DNA of 64,000 nt from Thiothrix sp039797295 (lineage in GTDB: Bacteria > Pseudomonadota > Gammaproteobacteria > Thiotrichales > Thiotrichaceae), in the NCBI GenBank assembly GCA_039797295.1, contig JBDKID010000028.1, positions 9,093-73,092 on the forward strand, given 5' to 3'. This document shows, one piece after another, positions 53,595 through 63,095 of this stretch; within the stretch, counting starts at the first letter, position 1, and every line of letters starts with the position of its first letter. Both the position numbers and the translations under genes were made by a program. The notes under the pieces are model-generated. The model was not told the DNA's origin and did no database searches. It was given only the letters and a program-made list of their open reading frames with translations.

Positions 53595-54764
53595 CTACCG
53601 ACTTCTATTTTTAATGTACATAATTAAAATAGGTAGTGAATAAACAAACCACACATGCATACGGTCATGAATCGTTAGCGACATTTGCCCAAGCAAAACA
53701 ATTGTCATTATGGACAGCATGAATAATCGTTCGGGAGAAGATAAAGACGCTGCATAATAAAAAGCGGTTATAATTACACTTAAATACAACAGTACACCAA
53801 TAACTCCCTGCTCTGTTGCAATGGAAACAAAACTATTATGTGCAGTGTATTGAACATTGTACTGATTTATTATCCTTCTAAAAGACCCTAAACCATGACC
53901 AACGACCGGACTTTGCTTCCATTCTTCATACGCATAGCTCCAGATTACACTACGTTCATTTAAAGTGCCTTGGGATATTTCTTTACTGGTCGAGAATATG
54001 CGCTCAATGGTTTGCTGTGGAATAACGGTGGCAGCAACTCCTAACAAACCAACTAATGTAGCAACTGCCAATAGCTTACCAAACCAACCTGAGCGCAAAA
54101 TCATTGGCCACAACCCCATTAAACCAATGACCATCGTAACAGCACCAGTACGCGAACCTGTAATCAAAATGGTAAACATGGCAAGCGGTAAATACATAAT
54201 TGCTATGGCACGCAACCACCATTGTTTGGCTAATGTAAACAAATAAATAGCTAAAGGCATTGCCATTGCCAACTTAACGGCAACCTCATTCGCATCAAAA
54301 TTTTTAATTTCTTGGCGAACGGTATTACCACCAATTTGATAGTCCTTTACCATTAAGTAGACTAACCATAAATCACCTAAAATAAAGGCGATGCAAAGCA
54401 TTTGCAAATGCTTTTCTTCTTTAACCAATTGAAATAAAAGTAACGTTACCATCAAAACATACAAATTGGTTTTAATGGCTTGTTGATAACCCCCAACCAT
54501 TTGTTCACTTTCATAAGGAATCGGCATGGCAGTCCATGTATAGGAAAAAATTACCCATCCCACGTACAATAATACAGGAATATGCAAAGCGGGGACGGCA
54601 GTCACTTCACTGCCCATCATAATCAATACAGCAGTTAAGCCAAATGCCATCAAACCTGCAATTTTCACTAACGACATGCCAGCAACTTCCACCCCACCAT
54701 CGGTAGGCAAGGCGAAAACCAACATCATTAAAAAGAAAATAGCTAAACTCAGGATTATTTTCAT
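53595..54764 (-). CDS. O-antigen ligase / Wzy-like polymerase family protein
   Basis: 389 residues, about 10-12 membrane helices, with a Wzy_C type loop: G-H-G-L-G-S-F-R-R-I-I-N-Q-Y and A-H-N-S-F-V-S-I-A-T-E-Q-G-V-I-G-V near residues 285-325. Either polymerises repeat units or ligates the finished chain; these families are hard to separate by sequence. Confidence 0.85.
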   Translation of the reverse strand: MKIILSLAIFFLMMLVFALPTDGGVEVAGMSLVKIAGLMAFGLTAVLIMMGSEVTAVPALHIPVLLYVGWVIFSYTWTAMPIPYESEQMVGGYQQAIKTNLYVLMVTLLLFQLVKEEKHLQMLCIAFILGDLWLVYLMVKDYQIGGNTVRQEIKNFDANEVAVKLAMAMPLAIYLFTLAKQWWLRAIAIMYLPLAMFTILITGSRTGAVTMVIGLMGLWPMILRSGWFGKLLAVATLVGLLGVAATVIPQQTIERIFSTSKEISQGTLNERSVIWSYAYEEWKQSPVVGHGLGSFRRIINQYNVQYTAHNSFVSIATEQGVIGVLLYLSVIITAFYYAASLSSPERLFMLSIMTIVLLGQMSLTIHDRMHVWFVYSLPILIMYIKNRSR

Positions 54765-54822
54765 GGGTTTGTTTCCATTAATGACAAACCTAATTGTTTG
54801 TTATTTATTGTTAATATTGCAA

Positions 54823-56631
54823 TTATTTTGCAGCAACGGCTAACGCACTCAATCGCTCCCCTAAGTTTTGTCTAACCTTAAGTAGCAATTCAGGATTATT
54901 ATCCCAATCACCTAAATTACGGGCAAACTGCTGACGCTGTTGTGTTGCAAAATTTTCTTCACCGGCTTGCTTTAGCAAATCCAAATACATGTAATCTTCA
55001 ATACTGTCACGAATCCATTTCAAGCGTAGCGAGGCTATCGGCGCATTAAATCCCACCTTATCATCTTTGCCGGGATAAATTAATAAACCATCACCATTAA
55101 ACCGAATGCCAGCGGGACGTTCATTGATAAAACTTGCGGCATCACTCCACACATCTAAACCTTTTGACCACGACACAGTGTCCCAATAGCCTAAACCTTT
55201 AACACCATACTGCGCTAATAACCAAGTGGGAAGTCGATAATTAATTGCCGGATAATCCAACTGCCAAACCGGTGGATAACTACCTTTTAAAGCATCAGCT
55301 TTGGCATTTAATTTTTTATAGGCATCCCAATCAAAAACCAGTGAAGTATAGACCCAAATCTCTTCACCAGCAGCTAAATGCTGACCAACGACATTTTTAT
55401 GCAGGTAATCCACATCACGCCATAAGTCATAAAACTTCGGAATCCACACATCCACTGCACCGGATAAATCACCCAAACTCGGTGTTTCATTTAAAGGTGG
55501 TTCGCTGACTTGAAACTGGATTTTATGTTGAAGCTTGGTTTGGGTTTCATCAAAAAACGTCCCCCAACGCTTAGCATGAGCATAGGCTTCAGGCGTATCG
55601 GGTTCATCCACAAATGAAGGATCGGTATAACAACGATCCGCACCCGCATATTGTTCACACCATTGTGCATATTCGCGTAGAAAGCCTTGCGCTGCTTGAC
55701 GATCTTTACCTAGCGGGTCACGAAACGGGTAAGTATCAGCAAACACATAGGTATAAGCGGATGCGTGTTTATCCTGCATGTAATGCCGCATGTTTTCGCT
55801 AACCGTACCTAAACCCGCAAAGCGACGATTGAAATCGGGTAAACCTTGGCTATTGGCTTCAGGGGCTGCATCCCAAAAACTTTCCGGCGACAAATGATGA
55901 TCCAACAAAAAGTCATTGTACGTCCGAATAATGCGATTGTTTTCAACAGAAGTTCCCGTACGTTCAAAACCATAAACATCAGCGACACGATAACCATTTG
56001 TGCCAAACACTGTGCGTAATGGCGAACGTTCTGGCAAAGCAAAATGCCACACCGTAAGCGTCACGGGTAAAGTCTGCGGAGTCACGCCATCAGCAGTAAC
56101 ACTGATTGTGCCATTGTATACCCCCGGCTTAGCATCTTGCGGCACAAACACATCCACCCACACGGGCAAATTCTCATCTGCGGATAAATTCTGTGGAAAA
56201 GCGCGGTATGCATCTGGAATCCCAGCAATATCCGTTACTGGTAACAAAATATCCGGCCAAGCTTGTGGTGCGTAGGGTGAATGTGGTGAAGGTGTCGAGA
56301 CATTAACATAACGCTCTCGAAATACCTGTGGTTGCTGAATGGTTTGCCCCGATGCTTGCCGTAACTCCGATACCGTGACTTGCACATTGGATAAGCTTTT
56401 CTCACCAGCACTAATAACAAACTGAAACCCTTCGTATTCATTACGTGCAGCAAAAATCGTCACCTGATCTTGCCCAACCACGGTTTCAAACGGCGCGAAG
56501 CGATCCATGACCCCAATCGCTTTGACACTTAAATCCGGTGGTGGCTGTTTGGCACACGCTACCACACCGCACAGTATACCGATGCAAATGAAAAACGACC
56601 GCCAGATGCCCAGCTTTAAAGTGCTAACCAC
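54823..56631 (-). CDS. DUF4091 lipoprotein, glycoside-hydrolase-like
   Basis: 602 residues from GTG 56631, overlapping the upstream GT by 16 bases. Signal peptide with lipobox V-V-A-C (Cys about 26), so it should be a lipoprotein. N-terminal beta domain (about 45-185), then a TIM-barrel-like domain (about 200-500), with DUF4091 toward the C-terminus (G-L-G-Y-W-D-T-V-S-W, and Y-M-Y-L-D-L-L-K-Q-A). DUF4091 is related to glycoside hydrolases of unknown substrate. In an EPS operon it could trim or hydrolyse the polysaccharide. Confidence 0.85.
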   Translation of the reverse strand: MVSTLKLGIWRSFFICIGILCGVVACAKQPPPDLSVKAIGVMDRFAPFETVVGQDQVTIFAARNEYEGFQFVISAGEKSLSNVQVTVSELRQASGQTIQQPQVFRERYVNVSTPSPHSPYAPQAWPDILLPVTDIAGIPDAYRAFPQNLSADENLPVWVDVFVPQDAKPGVYNGTISVTADGVTPQTLPVTLTVWHFALPERSPLRTVFGTNGYRVADVYGFERTGTSVENNRIIRTYNDFLLDHHLSPESFWDAAPEANSQGLPDFNRRFAGLGTVSENMRHYMQDKHASAYTYVFADTYPFRDPLGKDRQAAQGFLREYAQWCEQYAGADRCYTDPSFVDEPDTPEAYAHAKRWGTFFDETQTKLQHKIQFQVSEPPLNETPSLGDLSGAVDVWIPKFYDLWRDVDYLHKNVVGQHLAAGEEIWVYTSLVFDWDAYKKLNAKADALKGSYPPVWQLDYPAINYRLPTWLLAQYGVKGLGYWDTVSWSKGLDVWSDAASFINERPAGIRFNGDGLLIYPGKDDKVGFNAPIASLRLKWIRDSIEDYMYLDLLKQAGEENFATQQRQQFARNLGDWDNNPELLLKVRQNLGERLSALAVAAK

Positions 56632-57677
56632 TGTTCTGCCACTCGGTTAATGTCTAAATATTCAACGGATGCTCTGGCGTTGTGTTGTAACTGAGCATGG
56701 AAATCCACATCTAAGCAAACTCGATCAATAGCCTCCGCCAACGCACTGGTATCGTTGACTGGAACTAATAAACCATTATGCTCAGGTTGCACAATTTCGC
56801 GCGGGCCTGTTTCACAATCGGTAGCAACCACAGGACGACCTAAACCCAACGCCTCCATTAAAATCACGGGGAAGCCTTCATGTAAACTCGACAGCACCAA
56901 ACATGTTGCATTGGCAATGTAAGGGTAAGGATTTTGCATAAAACCGGGCAAACGCACCTGTTGTTGTAATCCCAAATCGCGGACTCGTTGTTCTAATAAT
57001 TTACGTTGTGGCCCTTCACCCAAAATAAGCAATTGGTGTGTATGACGTGTTTGTGATTGCGCATAAGCATCAATCAAACAAGCAAAATGCTTTTGTGGGC
57101 ATAACCGCCCCGCCGCCACAATGTATGGTCCTTGCAGACTAATGGCTGGATGTTCTGCGGCTAACGTTTGAAGCTTCTGGAAATTCAGGGGATTGTATAA
57201 ATAACGCAAGTTATTTAAAGCGAGATGCTGTTGAATAATATCCATACCCGCTTTAGAAACTGCCACCACTTGTTTTGCCTTTGGATATAACCATTTAGCA
57301 AATAACCAATCACGGCGGGTAAAAATACGTTCAGGATTACAATGATTTGCCGCAATGGTTTGACGACTGGCTAAAATAGCCGGAAAACTGGCGTGTTCCA
57401 TAATACCAATAATGGTATCAAAACGTTTAACGCGAAAAATACGATGTAATTGCCATGCACGATCTAAAAAGTTAATCACTTTTGCTGGAAAACTTTCTTT
57501 AGAAGGGCAATTAATATCAATGAGTTCACCCGCATAAGGGTGACATATGCGTGAGCTATCAAATAAAATGAGCGTTACATCATGTTGTTTGGCAAACTGA
57601 AACGATAAATCCGAAACAACTTTTTCCGCCCCACCCATGCCAAGTGAATACACGACCAAAGCAATTTTTTTACGCAT
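56616..57677 (-). CDS. Glycosyltransferase family 4 (paralogue of 52501-53568)
   Basis: 353 residues. S-L-G-M-G-G-A-E-K-V opening and E-x7-E in E-G-F-P-V-I-L-M-E-A-L-G-L-G, then D-C-E-T-G-P-R-E-I-V. GT-B fold. Strongly alike to the GT at 52501-53568. Start ATG 57677; GGAG lies a little far upstream. Confidence 0.9.
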   Translation of the reverse strand: MRKKIALVVYSLGMGGAEKVVSDLSFQFAKQHDVTLILFDSSRICHPYAGELIDINCPSKESFPAKVINFLDRAWQLHRIFRVKRFDTIIGIMEHASFPAILASRQTIAANHCNPERIFTRRDWLFAKWLYPKAKQVVAVSKAGMDIIQQHLALNNLRYLYNPLNFQKLQTLAAEHPAISLQGPYIVAAGRLCPQKHFACLIDAYAQSQTRHTHQLLILGEGPQRKLLEQRVRDLGLQQQVRLPGFMQNPYPYIANATCLVLSSLHEGFPVILMEALGLGRPVVATDCETGPREIVQPEHNGLLVPVNDTSALAEAIDRVCLDVDFHAQLQHNARASVEYLDINRVAEQWLAL

Positions 57678-57722
57678 GGCGAGTCATAACTCCTTTTTTG
57701 CAAAACCGAACTGTGTGCGGAC

Positions 57723-59402
57723 TTAGCGAGACAACCAGTGTCTGATATGCATCCCATAACGCCGCACTGTCTTCCAATGACGATGAACATACATTGCATC
57801 CGACACCACCAACTGCGTGCCAATATTCAATGTATGCATTCCAGAGATATTCAGTTGACCATCGGGCAAACAATGCGCCTGCACGACTTCTTGATACGCT
57901 TGCGTGGTAAGTTGCTGGATAAGATTGATATTTAAACCGCGTCCATACGTTCCTGCGCAATCTTGAGAGGGACGGAATAACTGTCCGTCTAGCTCAAAAA
58001 TACGCCCTGCGGGTCTGGCACACGATGCTTGGGCAACAATGGGATTCTGTGGATGTGCCTGCCAAGATTGACTCAAGGGGCTATTCGCATGAAACAAATA
58101 CAAAGTCTCATTCGGCGAACAACTATCATGCTGGCGCATACACACAAACATCCACCAACGCTGTTGGTATTCAACTATGGTGGTATCGTAGGCTTCGACA
58201 TCCTGCATGAGATACTTTTCAAAGACCCAACGGTGTGGGAATTCCGCACAACGGTATAATTCAATGGAGTGATTACTAGCCGTTTCAGGAATCATGTAAT
58301 ACTCACCCGCGTATTGAAATACCATTGGGTAAGACAGATGGTAATCGCGTTCTAATACCCTAATCGGCTCGCTATAAGTGCCGTCAGCTAATTGCCGAAT
58401 GCAAGCGATGACACCTTTGGCTTCGGCATAAACGAGTTCTTCAAAAAAAATGAACGGCGTATGGTCATGTTCCACGAGAAAAGGGTCAGCCCAAAAGCGA
58501 TCAGCAGGTGGAATCAGTGTCTGGCAATGGGTTAAGCCACCCAAATCCACACCCATCGGTTTGGATACCAATCCGGCTTTACCAACCCATAAAACCCATT
58601 GTTCATGGTAGGAAATTAAGCGATACAACTTACGCTTGAAATTCAAGCCATATTGCCAGCACAACCGCCACATTAACGCGGGTGAAGGATCATTCAGTGC
58701 GTACTGTGGCTGTTTAATCAGTCTATCTGTGCGTTGTTTGGCGCAATGAAAAAAATGCTGCGCCCCCACGGATTGCAGTTCTGCAATGCGTTGTGGAACG
58801 AACTCCGCCATTTTCCACAAAGTACGCTCAACACCACGACTGACCGACATAGGATCGGTACTGGTTGTGGCGTAAAACAAGCCAACAGGTTCAGTATCTG
58901 TCACCAAAATACATTCAAGACCCGTCATTATTTCCGTTTGATCGGTCAAATACTCCTGCACAGCAACATAATGTCCATTCAAGCGGAAGGGATAACCGAA
59001 CACATGCCGCCAAACCCCATATCGCGCCCATGCGACGTATTGGGGTAATGCCGCTTCGCCAGTCATATCCACCACAATGTCGACGGTTTGTTGAGCGATG
59101 AAACGCTGTAACCGCGCACTATCCTGTGTCAAGCAGGGGGTATCCCCCAACAATGGCAAAAAACTGGTTAAATTTCGCGCTTTACTGATGCAATGAAAAA
59201 GGGAGCTATCCAGCCAATGTAAACCACGCAATGCCCAATCATTAAAACGGCGTTGCCAACTACCTTTTGCCACTGGGTGGAACAAAACCGCAACCAGTTG
59301 AAGCTGTGGCATCACCAATAAACGTTGCAACATCAGGTATTCCCACGCGGAAACGTATTCACCATTAACCACGAGGACTATTTTTAATGGGGCATCCGAC
59401 AT
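57723..59402 (-). CDS. Fusion of formyltransferase-like domain and five-bladed propeller (GIPC-transferase-like) domain
   Basis: About 559 residues from ATG 59402. The N-terminus resembles a formyltransferase-like fold (L-K-I-V-L-V-V-N-G-E, then a region to about 240). The C-terminal part (about 260-520) matches the glucosamine inositolphosphorylceramide transferase 1 N-terminal-type propeller domain found in bacterial polysaccharide loci: W-A-D-P-F-L, F-I-F-F-E-E, S-Y-P-M-V-F, Y-M-I-P-E, and W-M-F-V repeats. The catalytic activity is unknown. A longer start at 59474 is possible but would overlap the FimX-like gene. Confidence 0.75.
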   Translation of the reverse strand: MSDAPLKIVLVVNGEYVSAWEYLMLQRLLVMPQLQLVAVLFHPVAKGSWQRRFNDWALRGLHWLDSSLFHCISKARNLTSFLPLLGDTPCLTQDSARLQRFIAQQTVDIVVDMTGEAALPQYVAWARYGVWRHVFGYPFRLNGHYVAVQEYLTDQTEIMTGLECILVTDTEPVGLFYATTSTDPMSVSRGVERTLWKMAEFVPQRIAELQSVGAQHFFHCAKQRTDRLIKQPQYALNDPSPALMWRLCWQYGLNFKRKLYRLISYHEQWVLWVGKAGLVSKPMGVDLGGLTHCQTLIPPADRFWADPFLVEHDHTPFIFFEELVYAEAKGVIACIRQLADGTYSEPIRVLERDYHLSYPMVFQYAGEYYMIPETASNHSIELYRCAEFPHRWVFEKYLMQDVEAYDTTIVEYQQRWWMFVCMRQHDSCSPNETLYLFHANSPLSQSWQAHPQNPIVAQASCARPAGRIFELDGQLFRPSQDCAGTYGRGLNINLIQQLTTQAYQEVVQAHCLPDGQLNISGMHTLNIGTQLVVSDAMYVHRHWKTVRRYGMHIRHWLSR

Positions 59403-59425
59403 CGGAGGTACTCGCTTTATAATTC

Positions 59426-61066
59426 TTACTTTTGGAACATAGCCCCCTGCAAGTAGGCGGCGGAGGTGGCACACAATAAGTTTAAAGACGACATGTCATT
59501 GACACCGCTAGCTATCACTTTTGTATGCAGATCACTGAGTTGTCGCGTTAGACGCTGTAAACGGGCGAGTACATCAGAATCAATGTGAATGCGTGTCACG
59601 AGTTCAGGCATTAAACGAATAAAATCCGGTTTTAGGGTTTGAACTAATTTAATAGCCTGTGGCGCATTCGGTAATTCATCAATCGCTAGCTGTACCCCCA
59701 CGGCACTTAATAACTTCACGACTTTACCCAATCTTTTCGTATGATTGAGGCAATCTTGGTAACGCAGGGCAATAATGATCTGTTTAGCTGCTTGAGGATG
59801 CGCTTGCAACAACTCCAGCAGGTGTTTTAGGTCGTTTTCATTATTGAAAATCGCCTCCCCCATCGACACAAAAATCAGATAACCGGGGATTTTGCTGGCT
59901 TGGGATGTTAATTTGGCGATTACTTGCCCAACATTCCAATAATCCAAGCGAAAACGCCCATCCATATCTTTTAAGTGCTGAATTAATGTTTCATAAGTGC
60001 TCACGCGCCCATCTTGCTGGCGAAAGCAAGGCTCGGCGAATAATAAAGACGGTGTACTGGAAGCCAGTTTCATGGATTTCACAAAACCAACGCGCATCCG
60101 TGGCAAATGTGGTGGTTTAAAACCCTCACTGGGAATCACTGGTGCAGGTGCGACAGGCGGCGCAACGTTCAGCGGCTTTGGCTCGACGGGAGCGGGCGCG
60201 GGTGTAACAGCGGGTGGTACAGGTGGCAACGGCGTTGGGGCGACTGAATGTCCCGCCGCATCGGTTTCTTGCCACGGATTATTCGCTGCTTTGCCACCTC
60301 TAACGGGCGTTTCTAAGGGGCGCACATGCAACTGCGTACAACGTTGCCCTTTCAGCACAGCGGGAATAAAGCGAATTTCCGCCCGCATTACTTGCCCATC
60401 CAAAGTACGCAAGGTCGTCAATAAACGATTAGACGACTTATTGCCAAAATCCGCCGCATGACTCATGGACTCAAAAACTTTACGCTCTGCCGCTTCGACC
60501 AAACCGGTCACTGGCATGGAACGCACTTCTGCCAGCGATTCAAAGCCAAAAATCGTCACATAGGCATGATTGGCGTAGAGGTGCATCCCTTGCGCAATGT
60601 AAGCAATGGGTTCCCACGAATAATCCACCAACCAATGGCAACGCAATTCTGCAACGCCTAACAAGTGCTTGCATTGGCGAAAATCTTGCTTAACGCTGGA
60701 ATAGTGCAATAAAAAGTCAATGTATTGGGAGAAATACTCCGCATCGTTAATCGGTAACGTGCAAGACTCCACGCCAACTAACCAAGTGGTCAGCCCCTGC
60801 CATTCTTGTTGTGAAATCCACACTAGCAAAGTGTCTGGCGAGTGTCGTTGTAACACCTCCAATAAAGCTCGCGAATCACCTTTGCGCGGCTGCGGACAGA
60901 ACAACAAATGCGGCTTTTTTTCTGACAACACTGGGATCAGTTGCTGGATTGAGTTGAGCGACTCAACGTCTAGCAACATATTGGCACTGCGCAAAGCAGC
61001 GTCCAGTGATGCGGTGGTGGCCGCATCTTTGTCTATCACCACACAATGTATCTTCTGCTGTTTCAT
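59426..61066 (-). CDS. FimX-like REC-PAS-degenerate EAL protein
   Basis: 546 residues: an N-terminal receiver-like domain (about 5-125, no clear phospho-acceptor set), a PAS domain (about 145-250), a Pro-rich linker (about 270-320), and an EAL-type domain (about 325-546). The EAL keeps Y-E-T-L, but the D-D-F-G position reads D-E-L-P and other metal ligands are missing, so it is probably a c-di-GMP binder, not an enzyme. Layout matches FimX, the type IV pilus regulator, lacking its GGDEF. A large PilZ-like gene lies 151 bases upstream. Confidence 0.82.
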   Translation of the reverse strand: MKQQKIHCVVIDKDAATTASLDAALRSANMLLDVESLNSIQQLIPVLSEKKPHLLFCPQPRKGDSRALLEVLQRHSPDTLLVWISQQEWQGLTTWLVGVESCTLPINDAEYFSQYIDFLLHYSSVKQDFRQCKHLLGVAELRCHWLVDYSWEPIAYIAQGMHLYANHAYVTIFGFESLAEVRSMPVTGLVEAAERKVFESMSHAADFGNKSSNRLLTTLRTLDGQVMRAEIRFIPAVLKGQRCTQLHVRPLETPVRGGKAANNPWQETDAAGHSVAPTPLPPVPPAVTPAPAPVEPKPLNVAPPVAPAPVIPSEGFKPPHLPRMRVGFVKSMKLASSTPSLLFAEPCFRQQDGRVSTYETLIQHLKDMDGRFRLDYWNVGQVIAKLTSQASKIPGYLIFVSMGEAIFNNENDLKHLLELLQAHPQAAKQIIIALRYQDCLNHTKRLGKVVKLLSAVGVQLAIDELPNAPQAIKLVQTLKPDFIRLMPELVTRIHIDSDVLARLQRLTRQLSDLHTKVIASGVNDMSSLNLLCATSAAYLQGAMFQK

Positions 61067-61217
61067 ACCTCAGAAGATACGCATCGCGTTATAACAAACC
61101 TACATAAAGCCCGATTATCGAGTGAGACTCGTTGATGAGCTGTTGATGCTTAAAAAAATACCCGAAATCCCACCCATGCTGATGGCATTAATGCACCCTG
61201 TCACGCCTCATCCAAAC

Positions 61218-62891
61218 CTATAAGGACTGCCATAATGAGGTGAAATCGTCGTCATCCTCTTCAACTTTTTTCTCCGCCAAGGTCGTAAAGCGAAAGTACG
61301 CAAACGCCCCCAAGCATTCATCCAATAACAATAAACGCACGCGTTCATCGCGCTCGGCTAATTCTAAGCAAATTTCATCGCCGGTTTGGAACATATAAGC
61401 CGGTAACACTAAGGCTGGATCAGGTCGCGCCCCTTCAATACTGGGCAACATTAAACCTTCACAGGGTAATTTTTGTTTGAAAGCACGATTTAGCACCTGT
61501 TTCACCGTCACCACCATCGTCTTGGTTGATAACAGTTCCACACCACAACACAAACCGCGTTTTTGCACGAACTCCAACCATTTGATCACGCCAATCATCC
61601 AGACGGCGTTTTCATTTTCCAAATCGCGTAATGCAACAATTTCACCGACTCGCGCTCCCGATTCTTCCTTGCCTTCCCAGCACAAACCGTAGCCACCGAC
61701 ACTACTGTTCAACAATTTCCATGCTTGAATGCGTGCGCCCGGTTCATCATCCACTTCCGTAATCGCGGCACGTTGCTCACCTTCAAATTCATCATCTTCG
61801 CGCGATAAAAACACATTAAACAACTGGTCTTCTTCTTGTTTCGCTGTCCCATCGTCTTGTTTGTAGGAATCTTTAATCACGGTTAGCACATCCGTCATGC
61901 GCGATACCATGCCGATTTTTTCCTCTTTTTTCGGAAAACGATTGAAACTGCGATGACGCACCGCCGAGAGGTGATAAATCAGACGTTTTGCCAAATTCCG
62001 GCTCAAACCTTCATGCAATAACATGGCAGGAATGCCATTTTCTTCCAATTTACGGATGTGACGATCCATTGCCGCAAGCAACGCATTTAAATTCAACACC
62101 CGCACGGTCGGCGAATGCGGTACATCGCTCGACGGCATCATTACCGCTGGTTCATCGCTATTGAGCATGGCAGCGTGGATGTAATCCCCGACAATGCCAT
62201 CCGTATCGCGCGAAATTCCCACCAAATGGGTATTGAATGAAAAATAATGCACCAACCGCGTCACTTCACCTTGCCGCAAACAATAAGGTTTCGCCAAGGC
62301 CAGCAAATTGATTTGCACGTAACGTGCTTCGATAGTTGGTGCGCCCATGCTGTAACCGTCTTTCAAGCGTAGTTGATCAACGCCATTTTCCACCGCCAAC
62401 AAGTACAAGTGATGGATGTCGTGCCACAGCGTTTCGCGGGTACGCACGTACACCGAATACGTCAGCAATAACGCCCGCCCCATGTAATCCAGCACACGAT
62501 AAATGGCTAATTGCAGGAGTTTTTTTGCACTTTCATTGCGGGTAAGCATGTCCAGGGTTGCTACTTGGTACGAACCGGCAAACTCCAACAACAAGGATTG
62601 GGTTAACTCAAAAATTTTCTGGCTTTTTTGCGTCAATGGAAAAGCGCGGGCGACCAAATGCCGCTGGAGATTTTCTAACGCCACTTCCACCGCCGCACGC
62701 AATAATTCGCTAATGGCTAAGCGGGTTTGCGGTGGTAAGGCACGGCGGTTCAAATCCACCAAACCGTGGAACACGCGCTTAGTGGTTTCGCCGGGGTCAG
62801 CTAAAGGCAAAGCAGCCACCCATTCGCGGGCTTTGGCTTCGGTTAAAGGGATAAAACGGTGATTCGTTAACGTGGCTTCGGCTGTCGACAT
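61218..62891 (-). CDS. Large PilZ-like protein next to the FimX-like gene
   Basis: 557 residues, soluble, mostly helical for the first 330 residues. A C-terminal domain (about 390-540) has a beta-barrel style with G-A-R-I-Q-A-W-K-L-L-N-S-S-V-G-G-Y-G-L-C-W, like PilZ c-di-GMP binding barrels (N-x-S-x-G-G). There is no canonical R-x3-R upstream that I can point to with confidence. Adjacency to a FimX-like gene suggests a c-di-GMP pathway role. Named function unknown. Confidence 0.65.
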   Translation of the reverse strand: MSTAEATLTNHRFIPLTEAKAREWVAALPLADPGETTKRVFHGLVDLNRRALPPQTRLAISELLRAAVEVALENLQRHLVARAFPLTQKSQKIFELTQSLLLEFAGSYQVATLDMLTRNESAKKLLQLAIYRVLDYMGRALLLTYSVYVRTRETLWHDIHHLYLLAVENGVDQLRLKDGYSMGAPTIEARYVQINLLALAKPYCLRQGEVTRLVHYFSFNTHLVGISRDTDGIVGDYIHAAMLNSDEPAVMMPSSDVPHSPTVRVLNLNALLAAMDRHIRKLEENGIPAMLLHEGLSRNLAKRLIYHLSAVRHRSFNRFPKKEEKIGMVSRMTDVLTVIKDSYKQDDGTAKQEEDQLFNVFLSREDDEFEGEQRAAITEVDDEPGARIQAWKLLNSSVGGYGLCWEGKEESGARVGEIVALRDLENENAVWMIGVIKWLEFVQKRGLCCGVELLSTKTMVVTVKQVLNRAFKQKLPCEGLMLPSIEGARPDPALVLPAYMFQTGDEICLELAERDERVRLLLLDECLGAFAYFRFTTLAEKKVEEDDDDFTSLWQSL

Positions 62892-62973
62892 CGTTGGTTA
62901 CATCCATTTATTATTTTAAATCAGTGTAACAGCCTGCCAGCGGGTTTGAAACAGTTACCATAAAACCTACGAA

Positions 62974-63006
62974 AACCTATCCAATATTATCCAGTTTGGA
63001 TAGGTT
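62974..63006. repeat. 11-bp palindrome upstream of the tnpB remnant
   Basis: AACCTATCCAA (62974-62984) and TTGGATAGGTT (62996-63006) with an 11-base loop. IS200/IS605 elements carry subterminal hairpins, so this could be an element end; it could also be an ordinary 3' structure. Confidence 0.4.
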
Positions 63007-63095
63007 GTAAAAAGCGTTGCCGTTTATCAGTCAATAACAACAGTAAAAACACCGCCGATTAGACAAATATCACGTTGTACAGCATCCTTTTGATC

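Noticed and set aside
61122..61223. Short plus-strand frame (GTG 61122 or ATG 61146) of 25-33 codons between the FimX-like and PilZ-like genes
   Set aside because: No ribosome binding site or recognisable family; it reads into the end of the PilZ-like gene on the other strand.
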